64,000 nucleotides of DNA, from NCBI RefSeq assembly GCF_004208535.1, contig NZ_SGIS01000024.1, forward strand, positions 1 through 64,000. Direction: 5' to 3'. This stretch comes from Sphingomonas populi (GTDB lineage: Bacteria; Pseudomonadota; Alphaproteobacteria; Sphingomonadales; Sphingomonadaceae). How positions within the stretch are numbered: position 1 is the first letter of the stretch; every line of letters begins with the position of its first letter. Below, in pieces: positions 35,598 through 44,603 of this stretch. Both the position numbers and the translations under genes were made by a program. The notes beneath the pieces are model-generated. The model did not search any database. It had not been told where the DNA came from and was given only the letters and a program-made list of their open reading frames with translations.

Positions 35598-35822
35598 ATG
35601 ACCGACCATCCGCACAACCCCAAGCTCGACGCGCATCCGGGTTCGAATACCGAGAAAGACCCGGCCGACTGGGTATCCGGCGACGAGCCGATGACCGGCG
35701 CGCAGGCGAGCTATCTCACCACGCTCAGCGAGGAGGCCAAGCAAGCGCCCCCGCCCGAGGATCTGACCAAGGCCGATGCGTCGAAGCGGATCGATGAACT
35801 GAAGGGCGCGCTCGGGCGATAG
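35598..35822 (+). CDS. DUF3072 family small protein
   Basis: A 74-residue hydrophilic protein matching DUF3072 in layout: NTEKDPADWVSGDEPMTGAQ, then ASYLTTLSEEAKQAP, then DLTKADASKRIDELK. The Pro/Gln-rich centre and the C-terminal helix are typical. Function unknown. ATG 35598 follows a GAGGCAG-like ribosome-binding site. Confidence 0.8.
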   Translation: MTDHPHNPKLDAHPGSNTEKDPADWVSGDEPMTGAQASYLTTLSEEAKQAPPPEDLTKADASKRIDELKGALGR

Positions 35823-35917
35823 TCCGGCGCTTACCTGCCGGGCGCGGGGCATAGGTGCCTCGACAGGCTCCGCACAAACGGAGTGGTGCTGTGACCACGC
35901 CCGCCCCCGAACGCAAA

Positions 35918-35948
35918 CGCCCGGCGCGACTCGAGTCGCGGCCGGGCG
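35918..35948 (-). terminator. terminator of infC
   Basis: A long near-perfect hairpin, CGCCCGGC GCGACT CGAGTCGC GGCCGGGCG in plus orientation (one extra base in one arm), lies 11 bp past the infC stop. On the minus strand it is followed by TTTGCGTT. Confidence 0.65.
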
Positions 35949-35958
35949 ATTCGCGACT

Positions 35959-36495
35959 TTACTTGGGCGAAAGCACCATCAGCATCTGGCGGCCTTCCAT
36001 GCGCGGATAGGCTTCGACCTTGGCGGTCTCGGCGGCATCGGCCTGGACGCGCTGGAGGAGCTGCATGCCGAGTTGGCCGTGCGAAAGCTCGCGGCCACGG
36101 AAGCGCAGCGTCACCTTGACCTTGTCGCCCTCACCGATGAACTCGATGATCTTCTTCATCTTCGTATCATAATCATGATCGTCGATGTTTGGACGCATTT
36201 TGATCTCCTTGATCTCCTGCGTCTTCTGCGACTTGCGTGCGAGGTTGGCTTTCTTCTGCGCCTCGTATTTGAACTTGCCGACGTCGAGGAACTTGGCGAC
36301 GGGCGGATCGGCGTTGGGCGACACTTCGACGAGGTCGAGCCCGACCGCCTGCGCCTGTTCGAACGCCTCGCGCGTGTACATCACACCCAGATTCTCGCCG
36401 TCCTGATCGATCACGCGGACCTTGGGCGACTGGATGAATTCATTGAAGCGCGGGCCGTTCATCGGCATCGGCGCGCCCTGCGGGCGCCGGATCAT
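35959..36495 (-). CDS. infC: translation initiation factor IF-3
   Basis: A 178-residue IF-3 that binds the 30S subunit and checks start-codon pairing. The N domain has [20 protein letters not shown] and [20 protein letters not shown]. The linker is Lys-rich, and the C domain has [40 protein letters not shown] and [11 protein letters not shown]. The ATG at 36495 lacks a close Shine-Dalgarno. An in-frame ATA at 36507 has AGGAG exactly 8 nt upstream and would add MRPP. IF-3 genes often use rare starts (AUU, AUC, AUA) for self-control, so the true start may be 36507. Confidence 0.95.
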   Translation of the reverse strand: MIRRPQGAPMPMNGPRFNEFIQSPKVRVIDQDGENLGVMYTREAFEQAQAVGLDLVEVSPNADPPVAKFLDVGKFKYEAQKKANLARKSQKTQEIKEIKMRPNIDDHDYDTKMKKIIEFIGEGDKVKVTLRFRGRELSHGQLGMQLLQRVQADAAETAKVEAYPRMEGRQMLMVLSPK

Positions 36496-36504
36496 GGGAG
36501 GACG

Positions 36505-36520
36505 TATGGGTATTGCTCCT
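36505..36520 (-). promoter_or_regulatory. ribosome-binding site and possible ATA start of infC
   Basis: On the minus strand AGGAG (36520-36516), 8 nt, then ATA (36507-36505), CGT, CCT, CCC, ATG in frame with infC. The ATG is 20 nt from AGGAG, too far for normal initiation. Confidence 0.5.
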
Positions 36521-36660
36521 GAGGTTTCAGACCCGTCTATATAGGGGATTTCGCGCGCGTGCGAAAGGTGCGGCAGGGCCGAACCGCATCATTTCCGTCA
36601 TATTGAGTGGATTTAACCGCGCATTGCGCTGATCCGACCGGCGGGGAGACCCTGCTCCGG

Positions 36661-36686
36661 CAGCGGGTGCCCGTGAGCACCCGCTG
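36661..36686 (-). terminator. hairpin terminator after tRNA-Leu
   Basis: CAGCGGGTGC and GCACCCGCTG form a perfect 10-bp stem with a 6-nt loop, 11 bp past the tRNA 3' end. Confidence 0.6.
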
Positions 36687-36697
36687 ATCCGGGAGAG

Positions 36698-36784
36698 TGG
36701 TGCGGTCGAGAAGACTCGAACTTCCACGGCCTTTCGGCCACAACGACCTCAACGTTGCGCGTCTACCAGTTCCGCCACGACCGC
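36698..36784 (-). tRNA. tRNA-Leu (anticodon GAG)
   Basis: An 87-nt class II tRNA with encoded CCA. The acceptor stem GCGGTCG pairs with CGACCGC, followed by A and CCA. The D arm is GGCGGAACTGGTAGACGC. The anticodon stem CAACG/CGTTG holds loop TTGAGGT with anticodon GAG. The variable arm (TGGCCGAAAGGCCG) is long, as expected for leucine. The T arm is AAGTTCGAGTCTT. Confidence 0.96.
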
Positions 36785-36901
36785 ACGTGATACACCGGGA
36801 GACCCCGGTGGCTGGCAGGCGAGCGCCACTAGCAAAGCGAATCCGGGCTGGCAACAGCAATCATCTTTTTAAAGCGGAACCTGCAAAATCTGGCCCGCCG
36901 C

Positions 36902-37026
36902 CCGTTCGTCCCGAGCGAAGTCGAGGGGCAAGCCAGGAGCGCAGGTACCTCGACTTCGGCCTTTCAGGCCGAAGTTTATCCTGAGCGGCTGGCTTGCCAG
37001 CCAGTCGAAGGGCTCGGCACGAACGG
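36902..37026. repeat. composite palindromic repeat, family A (full copy 2)
   Basis: A 125-bp element, inverted relative to the copy at 19671-19795. Shared blocks include TAAACTTCGGCC, GGCTGGCAAGCCAGCC and TCGACTTCGCTCGG (as read on the other copy), with differences confined mainly to hairpin loops. Confidence 0.75.
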
Positions 37027-37047
37027 TTGTGATTGAACGCCCGCCGC

Positions 37048-37770
37048 TTAGTTTCGCGTTTCGCCCGAGAAGCTCAGCACCAGCTTCTTGGCGTTGACCG
37101 GCACGTCGAGCTTGGCGCTGTTGAAGGCGACCTGGCCGTGCGGTGCGAGCATCATCGCGTCGGGGCGGATCGTCCAGCTATAGACGAGCCGGCCGTGTTC
37201 GTCGCGCAGATCGGCGCGGATGTCGGGCACTTGCTGGCGCGAGTCGGTGGGGTTGAGCACGTTGCCGCTGATCGCGAAAATCTCGCTGCCATTGTCGAGA
37301 TCGTGATGGTCGATCGGCTTGCTGACGATCCTGAGCGGGGTGTCGCGCGGGGCGAGCGTCAGGCCGAGTTGTGCCGCCAGCCCCGGCGCGCCCGAATAGA
37401 GCACGATGCCCGCCGCGATCAGCATCACCAGCCCGGCCGCGATCGCCGCCAGCGTCCAGCGCCGCGCGGGGTTGCGGCGGGGCTTGAACGGCGGGCGGTG
37501 TGCGAACGGATCGATCCGGCCGGTGTAGCTTGCATCCTCGAACACGCGCGGCGCTTCCGGCGCGGCTTCGGGTTCGGGCGCGGCGGGCGCGACTGCGACG
37601 GGTTCGGGGGCGGTTGCGATCGGCTCGGGCGCTTCTTCCTCGACGATCTCGACGCCCGGCTGGAACCAGCTATGCCGGCAACTCGCGCACCGCACCGTGC
37701 GTCCATCCACGCCGATCGCGGTATCGGGGACGAGGTAACGGGTTCGACAATCGGGACATTCAAGGATCAT
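37048..37770 (-). CDS. MJ0042-type zinc-ribbon protein with DUF3426-like domain
   Basis: A 240-residue protein. Residues 1-35 are a zinc ribbon (ECPDCRTRYLVPDTAIG, then VRCASCRHSWFQP, CxxC...CxxC). An acidic/Ala-Pro linker follows, then one membrane segment (WTLAAIAAGLVMLIAAGIVL). The C-terminal domain (SGNVLNPTDSRQQVPDIRADLRD in two parts, KKLVLSFSGE) resembles DUF3426. A cytosolic sensor ribbon with a periplasmic domain is implied. It is divergent from ftsE, and in this group is commonly found beside ftsEX. Function unknown. Confidence 0.83.
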   Translation of the reverse strand: MILECPDCRTRYLVPDTAIGVDGRTVRCASCRHSWFQPGVEIVEEEAPEPIATAPEPVAVAPAAPEPEAAPEAPRVFEDASYTGRIDPFAHRPPFKPRRNPARRWTLAAIAAGLVMLIAAGIVLYSGAPGLAAQLGLTLAPRDTPLRIVSKPIDHHDLDNGSEIFAISGNVLNPTDSRQQVPDIRADLRDEHGRLVYSWTIRPDAMMLAPHGQVAFNSAKLDVPVNAKKLVLSFSGETRN

Positions 37771-37938
37771 GATACGCAGTCCGAGGCAGCGGCCACCTGC
37801 AGCCCCGCCCCGAATCTAAGCATCCGGCGCGCGCGGTGGCAAGTCTTTCGAGTCGCCCGGCTTGAAGCATCGCGCCGGATCGTGCGATGGGCTTGCGCTG
37901 GGGCATGGCAAGGAAGCGAGCGGCAAACGCCGGGATCA

Positions 37939-38642
<704 letters not shown>

Positions 38643-38646
<4 letters not shown>

Positions 38647-39536
38647 ACATCGGCTTCATCACCGCCGCCGCCGACCGCCGGCTGCTCGACGAGCGGCGCG
38701 GCACGCGCGCGATGATGTGGATCATGGCGATCATGCTGTTCCTCACCGCGCTCGCTGCAGCACTCGGCCTCGCCACGCTGGCGGCGACGACGCTGCTCGA
38801 CCGGCAACTGGTCGGGCGGCTGACCGTGCAGATCGTCGAGCCGTCGGCACCGGCGCGCACCGCGCAGACGGCGGCCGCGCTTGCCGCGCTGCGCAGGGCG
38901 CCGGGGGTGCGCAACGCGGTCGAGGTCGATCGCGACCGGCTCGCCACGCTGCTGCGGCCGTGGCTGGGGGCGGACGGCGCCGATCCCGACCTGCCGATCC
39001 CGGCGATGATCGACGTCGATCTCGCCTCGGGCAGCGCCGCTGCGGTGGCGGCGGTTTCGGCGGCGGTGACGCGCGCCGCGCCGTCTGCGCGAGTCGACCG
39101 GCACGAGAGCTGGATGTCGCCGGTGAGCAGCTTCATGCGGCTCGTCACCTGGCTGACCGCAGGGCTGGTCGCGCTGATCGCGGGGGCGACGGCGGCGGTG
39201 GTGATCCTCGCCGCGCGCGCCAGCCTGGAGACTCACCGCGAGACGATCGAGGTGATGCACATGCTCGGATCGACCGACATGCAGATCGCGCGGCTGTTCC
39301 AGCGCCGCATCGCGCTCGACACGCTGCTCGGCGGCGCGCTCGGCACGGTGCTGGCGGTGGTGGTGACGGCGGCGATGGGCGCGCGACTGGCCGCCTTGGG
39401 GTCGGACCTGCTCGACGGCCTCTCGCTCGGCCAGCGCGACTGGGCGGTGCTGGCGATGCTGCCGTTCGCCTTCGCGCTGCTTGCCACGGTCGCGGCGCGC
39501 TACGCGGTGCTGGGCGCGCTGAGGAAGATTTTGTGA
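38643..39536 (+). CDS. ftsX: cell division protein FtsX
   Basis: A 297-residue inner-membrane partner of FtsE with four membrane segments: the first around MWIMAIMLFLTALAAALGLA, then a periplasmic domain, then three C-terminal segments. RASLETHRETIEVMHMLGST is the conserved FtsX cytoplasmic stretch preceding DMQIARLFQRRIALDTLLGG. The start overlaps the ftsE stop (ATGA). Shorter than E. coli FtsX, as usual in alphaproteobacteria. Confidence 0.92.
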
Positions 39537-39558
39537 TGCGCGCCACTCTCTCTTCTCT

Positions 39559-39637
39559 CGTCACCCCAGCGAAAGCTGGGGTCTCTCGCACGGGCGCTCG
39601 CTATCACCAGGAGACCCCAGCTTGCGCTGGGGTGACG
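39559..39637. repeat. inverted pair of family B palindromes
   Basis: GTCACCCCAGCGAAAGCTGG and, after a spacer, CCCCAGCTTGCGCTGGGGTG form two hairpins in opposite orientation, and together a larger stem. They fill the gap between ftsX and the YdcF gene. Confidence 0.7.
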
Positions 39638-39642
39638 GCACG

Positions 39643-40179
39643 ATGATCCGCAAGCTCGTTGCCGCGCTGGCGCTGCTGTGGGGCGGCGGCTTCGGCGTGT
39701 TCCTGCTGGCGATGCCGGGACCGCTCGACGATCGCCGCACCGATGCGATCGTCGTGCCGACCGGGGGCGCGGGGCGGATCGATCGTGGGCTCGCGTTGCT
39801 CCAGCGCCACGCCGCCAAGCGGTTGCTGGTGACCGGAGTCGCGCCCGAGGTGCGGCCGATCGAACTCGCGGTCGAATATCGCGTACCTGCATCGCTGATG
39901 GCGTGCTGCGTCGATCTCGGCCACGAGGCGGTGGATACGCGCTCCAACGCCGACGAGACGTCGCAGTGGCTGCACGAACATGGCTATCACACCGTGCGGC
40001 TCGTCACCTCGAACTGGCATCTGCCGCGCGCGCGGCTCGAACTGGTCCACGCCACCGGCGACGACATCGTCGTCTATGGCGACGGCGTGGCGAGCAAGCC
40101 GCGCTTCGTCACGCTGCTCGCCGAATACAACAAGCTGATCGTGCGTTGGGTGGCACTGACGCTGGGAGTGGGCGCGTGA
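39643..40179 (+). CDS. YdcF/ElyC family protein (DUF218)
   Basis: A 178-residue protein with an N-terminal membrane anchor (MIRKLVAALALLWGGGFGVF) and a DUF218 domain. Matches are DAIVVPTGGAGRIDRGLALL, KRLLVTGV, DTRSNADETSQWLHEHG and VRLVTSNWHLPRARLE, the last two being the conserved ExTxxNA and SxxHMxRA-like motifs. Relatives (ElyC, SanA, YdcF) act in envelope or peptidoglycan homeostasis. The ORF opens at 39622 but the first codons lie in a repeat, so ATG 39643 is preferred. It couples to plsC by GTGA overlap. Confidence 0.83.
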   Translation: MIRKLVAALALLWGGGFGVFLLAMPGPLDDRRTDAIVVPTGGAGRIDRGLALLQRHAAKRLLVTGVAPEVRPIELAVEYRVPASLMACCVDLGHEAVDTRSNADETSQWLHEHGYHTVRLVTSNWHLPRARLELVHATGDDIVVYGDGVASKPRFVTLLAEYNKLIVRWVALTLGVGA

Positions 40180-40865
40180 TCGGTTTGCGGAATCTGGCTT
40201 TCGCGGTGGTGTTCTACGGCGGATCGGTGCCGTTCGTCCTGATGTCGCCGGTCGCGGCTCTGTTCGGGCAGGGCGCGTTGCTGGGCTTCGCGCGCGGCTG
40301 GATCGGCTTCCACCGCTGGGCGGCGCGCGCGCTGCTCGGCATCGAGACCCGGGTCGAGGGCGATCCGCACCTCGCCACGCCGGCGCTGTACGCCGCCAAG
40401 CACCAGTCGATGTACGAGACACTCGAACTCAGCCGAATCCTCAACCGCCCGGCGATCGTGATGAAGCAGGAACTCGCCGACATCCCGGTGTGGGGCTGGG
40501 CGGCGCGGCGTTACGGCGTGATCGTGGTCGACCGCGAGGCGTCGGCGGGGGCGCTCCGGCGGATGCTGCGCGAGGCGAAAGTGGCGCTCGAGGCGGGGCG
40601 CTCGATCGTGATCTTCCCCGAGGGCACGCGCGTCGCGCCGGGCGAGCAGCCGCCGCTCAAGGCGGGGTTCGCCGGGCTGTACCAGATGCTCAAGCTGCCG
40701 GTGGTGCCGGTCGCGCTCGACAGCGGGCAGGTGTGGCCGAGGCGGGGGCCGAAGCGGCCCGGCGTGGTGACGATCCGCTTCGGCGAAGCGATCCCGCCGG
40801 GCCTGCCGCGCAAGGAGGCCGAGGCGCTGGTGCATGCGGCGATCAATGTGCTGGAGAAAGCCTGA
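40176..40865 (+). CDS. plsC: 1-acyl-sn-glycerol-3-phosphate acyltransferase
   Basis: A 229-residue membrane-associated acyltransferase converting lysophosphatidate to phosphatidate. The catalytic motif is KHQSMYET (His-x4-Glu, the alphaproteobacterial variant of HX4D). The substrate-binding motif is FPEGTRVAPGE, followed by AGLYQMLKLPVVPVALDSG. One N-terminal hydrophobic segment is present. The frame is open to 39678; the GTG at 40176 is chosen because it overlaps the previous stop (GTGA) and gives the normal N-terminus. Confidence 0.9.
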   Translation: MIGLRNLAFAVVFYGGSVPFVLMSPVAALFGQGALLGFARGWIGFHRWAARALLGIETRVEGDPHLATPALYAAKHQSMYETLELSRILNRPAIVMKQELADIPVWGWAARRYGVIVVDREASAGALRRMLREAKVALEAGRSIVIFPEGTRVAPGEQPPLKAGFAGLYQMLKLPVVPVALDSGQVWPRRGPKRPGVVTIRFGEAIPPGLPRKEAEALVHAAINVLEKA

Positions 40866-41201
40866 CCGAGTGGTTGAAGATGGCTGAGGTTGTCTATCGG
40901 ATGCGCGGTACGGGGCGTGTCACTTTTGGGCGTGCGGGCAAGCGGACGCGCCCGTCGCAGGCTTCGAAACGGGGCGGGCTTGGGTGGCGCTGACAGTGTC
41001 AAAGAGCGTGCGCGGGACTATGGCCGAAGCGGTGCGTGTAGGACAGACCCAAGGCAGCGCTTATCGAACAGTGGAAAGACGTGCAAAGTGGAATGGCCGC
41101 TTTAGGGCGCGAACGGAGAATAACGGACCGCCATTTTTTATCTTCGCAGACGACACTAAGCATGGCAGTGCTACATGTAAATCAGATAACGGGGGATGGT
41201 T
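40866..41201. other. non-coding gap after plsC
   Basis: About 335 bp. ORFs present (for example 40984-41211) have mixed third-position bases and no family motifs. Composition becomes less GC-rich toward the following small zinc-ribbon gene. I see no gene here. Confidence 0.4.
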
Positions 41202-41645
41202 GTGGCTTTAATTAAATGCGGGGAGTGCGCGCGTGAAGTCTCCGACAAAGCATCGGCTTGCCCCGGATGCGGCGCACCAGTTAGCATTTCGGAGACGACT
41301 GCCACGGCGCCGGACTCGGTTTCTTTTGAAGACGGACGCTTCAAGGGAACTCGCGCGATGGTCCTTGATCTCGCGGTTAAGGCGGTCCAGGCCGCGCGGT
41401 ACAAGGTGGATCAGGTAAACGACAGTGCTGGGGTGGTGGGCTTTACTACGGGAATGACAATGGGTTCGTGGAGTGGAGTCTCTGGATCTATCGTTCTTTC
41501 GGAAGTCGAGCCATTTACGTTCGATGTTGTGGGCACCGGGAAGCAGAATGTGCGCGGCGGACAAGTTATCGCACTTGACCTTTTCGGCGAGTCGAAAGCT
41601 AAGGTTCAAAAAGTCGTTCGTGAGATGCAGCGCCTCGCGGGTTAG
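41202..41645 (+). CDS. small zinc-ribbon protein of unknown function
   Basis: A 147-residue protein with an N-terminal zinc ribbon (MALIKCGECAREVSDKASAC followed by PGCG, two CxxC pairs) and a C-terminal alpha/beta domain (MVLDLAVKAVQAARYKVDQV, FDVVGTGKQNVRGGQVIALD, KAKVQKVVREMQRLA). ATG at 41196 has no spacing from GGGGG. GTG at 41202 has GGGGG 6-7 nt upstream and gives the common MALIKC start. GC content is lower than the neighbours. I do not recognise the second domain. Confidence 0.7.
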   Translation: MALIKCGECAREVSDKASACPGCGAPVSISETTATAPDSVSFEDGRFKGTRAMVLDLAVKAVQAARYKVDQVNDSAGVVGFTTGMTMGSWSGVSGSIVLSEVEPFTFDVVGTGKQNVRGGQVIALDLFGESKAKVQKVVREMQRLAG

Positions 41646-41746
41646 ACGCTAACGTGCTACTTTATTGAGAGTGTCCGCTTGGGATAGCGCATGCGGGTTA
41701 GACTAATTTGCGCATCACGAATGCTCAGGTTGATAGTGGGCGGTCG

Positions 41747-42112
41747 TTAAAAGCCCCTCCCTGGAAGGGAGGGGTTGGGGTGGGTCGGCCCGATAGTGCT
41801 TGCCACAGCCGCCATGATCGCTTCGGCCACGCCATCGGCATTATCGCGAACATCACTGTTCCAATATCGCAAAACCCGCCAGCCAAGGCTTTCGAGAAAC
41901 AGCGTGCGCGTATCGTCATAGGCGACGGCATCAAGATGCTGGCTGCCGTCGAGTTCGACCGCCAATTTGATCGCGCGGCAGGCGAAGTCGATAATATAGC
42001 TGCCGATCGGAAGTTGCCGCGTGAAGCGAGGGCGCAGGTGGCGAAGACGTGACCACAAGGCGCGCTCCTCTGCGGTCGCGGCGTTGCGCAACAGGCGGGC
42101 GTTTGCCGTCAT
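41747..42112 (-). CDS. DUF559 family endonuclease-like protein
   Basis: A 121-residue protein of the DUF559 family, a Vsr-like PD-(D/E)XK nuclease fold. Motifs are ARLLRNAATAEERALWSRLR, FTRQLPIGSYIIDFACRAIK (the D of IIDF), LAVELDGSQHLDAVAYDDTR (the ExDG-x-QH core) and FLESLGWRVLRYWNSDV. The ORF extends to 42331 through repeats; ATG 42112 begins at the family start. The last dozen codons (PTHPNPSLPGRGF) run through a palindromic repeat whose inverted copy lies about 55 bp upstream of the start. Biological role unknown; such genes are scattered through alphaproteobacterial genomes. Confidence 0.82.
   Translation of the reverse strand: MTANARLLRNAATAEERALWSRLRHLRPRFTRQLPIGSYIIDFACRAIKLAVELDGSQHLDAVAYDDTRTLFLESLGWRVLRYWNSDVRDNADGVAEAIMAAVASTIGPTHPNPSLPGRGF
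41753..41788. repeat. palindromic repeat, family C, left copy
   Basis: CCCCTCCCT-GGA-AGGGAGGGG followed by TTGGGGTGGGTCGG. It overlaps the 3' end of the DUF559 coding region and is inverted relative to the copy at 42166-42203. Confidence 0.7.
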
Positions 42113-42165
42113 GCGGGGTGCTACTCTGGGCACCGCGTAAGGGTGCCGTTCCTCTCTACTGAGGG

Positions 42166-42203
42166 CAACCCACCCCCGACCCCTCCCTTTCAGGGAGGGG
42201 AGC
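42166..42203. repeat. palindromic repeat, family C, right copy
   Basis: CAACCCACCCCCGACCCCTC followed by CCTTTCAGGGAGGGGAG, upstream of the DUF559 start. A family D repeat (42268-42329) lies next to it, so the whole 42113-42334 gap is repeats. Confidence 0.7.
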
Positions 42204-42267
42204 AGATGGTCGCAATGGGTTCCTGCTGCCATACCCCTCCCGCCGCCAGAGGGGCGCGAAGCGATCT

Positions 42268-42329
42268 CCGTCACCCTCACCCTTCCGCCGACTGCGTCGG
42301 CTCCCTCCCTCTCCCGTTGGGAGAGGGAC
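42268..42329. repeat. dispersed repeat, family D (second copy)
   Basis: GTCACCCTCACCCTTCC, then GCCGACTGCGTCGGC (hairpin) and TCCCTCCCTCTCCC. It is the inverse of the element at 108-161, placed right after the rlmE stop. Confidence 0.55.
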
Positions 42330-42334
42330 ATCGG

Positions 42335-43015
42335 CTATTCCCCCTCCGCCGTCACCCGCCCCTTGAAGCCTTGCGCCACCACGTACCATTCGGACGATCC
42401 CTTGCGGCTCGCCGGGGGCTTGGCGTGTTTTACGCTGGTGAAATTGCGCTTCAGCTCCGCGACCAGCGCCGAATCGGCGCCGCCCGCGAACACCTTGCCG
42501 ATGAAGCCGCCGCCCGGTTCGAGCACGTCGACCGCGAAGGCGACCGCCGCCTCCACCAGCGCCATCGTGCGCAGCGCGTCGGTCTGCGGGTGGCCGACGG
42601 TGTTGGCGGCCATGTCCGACAGGACGAGATCGGGCGCGCCGCCGAGTTCGGCGATCAGCCGGTCGGGCGCGGCATCGTCCATGAAATCCATTTGCAGCAG
42701 GATGACGCCGTCGATCGGATCGACCGGCAGCAGATCGATGCCGACCACGCTCGCCTTGGGCGTCTGCCGCCGCACCACCTGCGCCCAGCCGCCCGGCGCG
42801 ACGCCGAGATCGACGACGCGGCGCACGCCTTTCAGGAAGCCGAACCGCTCGTCGAGTTCGCTCAGCTTGTATGCGGCGCGGCTGCGAAAGCCTTCCGCCT
42901 TGGCGCGCTTCACATACGGATCGTTGAGCTGGCGTTCGAGCCAGCGCGTCGATTGCGCGGTGCGCTTGCGCGCGGTTTTGACGCGGGTGCGCAGGCCGCC
43001 GCCGTCGCGGCTCAT
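42335..43015 (-). CDS. rlmE: 23S rRNA (uridine-2'-O)-methyltransferase
   Basis: A 226-residue SAM-dependent methyltransferase (FtsJ/RrmJ) that modifies U2552 in the ribosomal A-loop. The N-terminal [20 protein letters not shown] carries the first catalytic Lys (SRAAYKL). SAM-binding is [15 protein letters not shown]. Further motifs are [18 protein letters not shown] (catalytic Asp), [12 protein letters not shown] (catalytic Lys) and [20 protein letters not shown] (KPxASRxxSxExY signature). Start at 43015 ([12 protein letters not shown]). It lies 10 bp after the ppx-like gene on the same strand. Confidence 0.95.
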   Translation of the reverse strand: MSRDGGGLRTRVKTARKRTAQSTRWLERQLNDPYVKRAKAEGFRSRAAYKLSELDERFGFLKGVRRVVDLGVAPGGWAQVVRRQTPKASVVGIDLLPVDPIDGVILLQMDFMDDAAPDRLIAELGGAPDLVLSDMAANTVGHPQTDALRTMALVEAAVAFAVDVLEPGGGFIGKVFAGGADSALVAELKRNFTSVKHAKPPASRKGSSEWYVVAQGFKGRVTAEGE

Positions 43016-43025
43016 TGGAAGTGGC

Positions 43026-44063
43026 TCAAAACACAGGTCCGTTCATGAGGCGGCGGAGGATGCCTTCGCGGATGCCGCGATCGGCCACGCCGAGTCGCTC
43101 CGCAGGCCAGAGGTCGAGGATGGTTTCGAGGATGGCGCAGCCCGCCACCACCAGATCGGCGCGTTCGTTGCCGATGCACGGCAGTTGCGCGCGCTCGGCG
43201 AGGCTCATCCGTGAGAGGTCGCTGCTGATCTTGCGCATCGAGGCGGCGGGCACGATCAGCCCATCGACGGCAGCGCGATCATAATGCGAGAGTTCGAGAT
43301 GGACGCTGGCGAGCGTCGTCACCGTGCCGCTGGTGCCGAGCAGACGCGGTCGCTCGACCCGGGGCAGGCGGCGCGCGAAGCCGGCGAAGCTCTCCGCCAC
43401 CGCCGCGCGCATCCGCGCATAAGCGGCGAGGCGGCCGTCCGCGCCATCGCCGTGGCCGAGGCTCTCGGTCAGCGAGACGACGCCCCACGGCGCGCTGTGC
43501 CAGTCGAGCACGACCGGATTGGGGCCGCGCGTATCGACCAGCACGAGCTCGGTCGAGCCGCCGCCGATATCGAACACCAGCGCCGGCCCGTCGCCCGGTT
43601 CGATCAGCGCATGGCAGCCGAGCACGGCGAGCCGCGCCTCCTCCTCGGCGGTGATGATGTCGAGGTGAATGCCGGTCTCGGCATAGGCGCGCGCGATGAA
43701 ATCGGCGCCGTTGGCCGCGCGTCGGCACGCCTCGGTCGCGACCGCGCGCGACAGCGTGACGTTGCGGCGGCGCAATTTGTCCGAACAGATTTTCAGCGCG
43801 GCGACGGTGCGCTCGATCGCCGCGTCGCTGAGCCGCCCCGACGAGGCGAGTCCTTCGCCGAGCCGCACGATTCGCGAAAACGCGTCGATCACCGCGAAGC
43901 CCGCACCCTGCGGCCGCACGATCAGCAGCCGGCAATTGTTGGTGCCGAGATCAAGCGCGGCATAATGGCGCGCTCCGGCCCATTGCCCACGCACCTCCTT
44001 GGGAGCCGGATGGGCGGGAGGTTCCTCCCGCCGACGCGGCATTCTGGGCGAATGATCCGCCAT
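43026..44063 (-). CDS. Ppx/GppA family phosphatase
   Basis: A 345-residue ASKHA-fold phosphatase of the exopolyphosphatase/pppGpp phosphohydrolase family. ATP/phosphate motifs are [74 protein letters not shown] and [13 protein letters not shown]. It is shorter than E. coli Ppx (513), lacking the C-terminal HD-like domain, as in many alphaproteobacteria. It precedes rlmE in the same unit. Polyphosphate versus (p)ppGpp preference is not readable. Confidence 0.9.
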   Translation of the reverse strand: MADHSPRMPRRREEPPAHPAPKEVRGQWAGARHYAALDLGTNNCRLLIVRPQGAGFAVIDAFSRIVRLGEGLASSGRLSDAAIERTVAALKICSDKLRRRNVTLSRAVATEACRRAANGADFIARAYAETGIHLDIITAEEEARLAVLGCHALIEPGDGPALVFDIGGGSTELVLVDTRGPNPVVLDWHSAPWGVVSLTESLGHGDGADGRLAAYARMRAAVAESFAGFARRLPRVERPRLLGTSGTVTTLASVHLELSHYDRAAVDGLIVPAASMRKISSDLSRMSLAERAQLPCIGNERADLVVAGCAILETILDLWPAERLGVADRGIREGILRRLMNGPVF

Positions 44064-44223
44064 GCCGTCAACTCACTCTCTACATCATCTGCCGTTGCGA
44101 CATGCCGGAATGGCCCGCGCCCGGTGCTTGGCCGCCACGCTACCGCAGGCGCGCCGATGCGGCAAGCCGCCGACGCCATCGGTTGACAGCCCCGCGCGCG
44201 CCACCTAAGGGACCAGCCCGCGT

Positions 44224-44297
44224 TGCCCCGTCGTCTAAAGGTAAGACTACGGACTCTGACTCCGTTAATTGAGGTTCGAATCCTCACGGGGCATCCA
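44224..44297 (+). tRNA. tRNA-Gln (anticodon CTG)
   Basis: A 74-nt tRNA with encoded CCA. The acceptor TGCCCCG pairs with CGGGGCA, followed by T and CCA. The D arm is TCGTCTAAAGGTAAGA, the anticodon stem ACGGA/TCCGT has loop CTCTGAC (anticodon CTG), and the T arm is GAGGTTCGAATCCTC. Orphan genes start about 300 bp downstream. Confidence 0.95.
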
Positions 44298-44603
44298 GCG
44301 GTTTTCCAATAACGGACTGTAATAGCGCGATACTTTCGTGGAGCGTCAAATGCGCTCCAACGGACGCGCCCTCTGCATATTGCGGAAGGCTCGGTCACGC
44401 GCGAGCCGCGGCGATGCTGGCGCCCCCCCTTTTAGGCCGCTCCCGGTCGAAAAGGGCGATTCGGTATCCTTTGGCAAGTGTCGCCAAGGCCGCCTTTTTC
44501 ATAGCATGCCGACGAGCCACTGCCGCAGCGACTTTCGCGGCACATCGGCTCGCTGGGGACGATCCGCGCCATTATAACCTCGCGGCGGACATAAGGGGGC
44601 GGG
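44298..44603. other. gap after tRNA-Gln
   Basis: About 300 bp with no supported gene. It has a C-run followed by TTTT near 44426 and mixed composition. No copy of the tRNA 3' end is seen within it. Confidence 0.35.

Noticed and set aside
39559-39637. CRISPR-like repeats at the ftsX-YdcF gap
   Set aside because: Just two inverted palindromes without regular spacers or cas genes; a REP-type element explains them.
40984-41211. 75-codon ORF between plsC and the zinc-ribbon gene
   Set aside because: No third-position GC bias, no ribosome-binding site and no motif.
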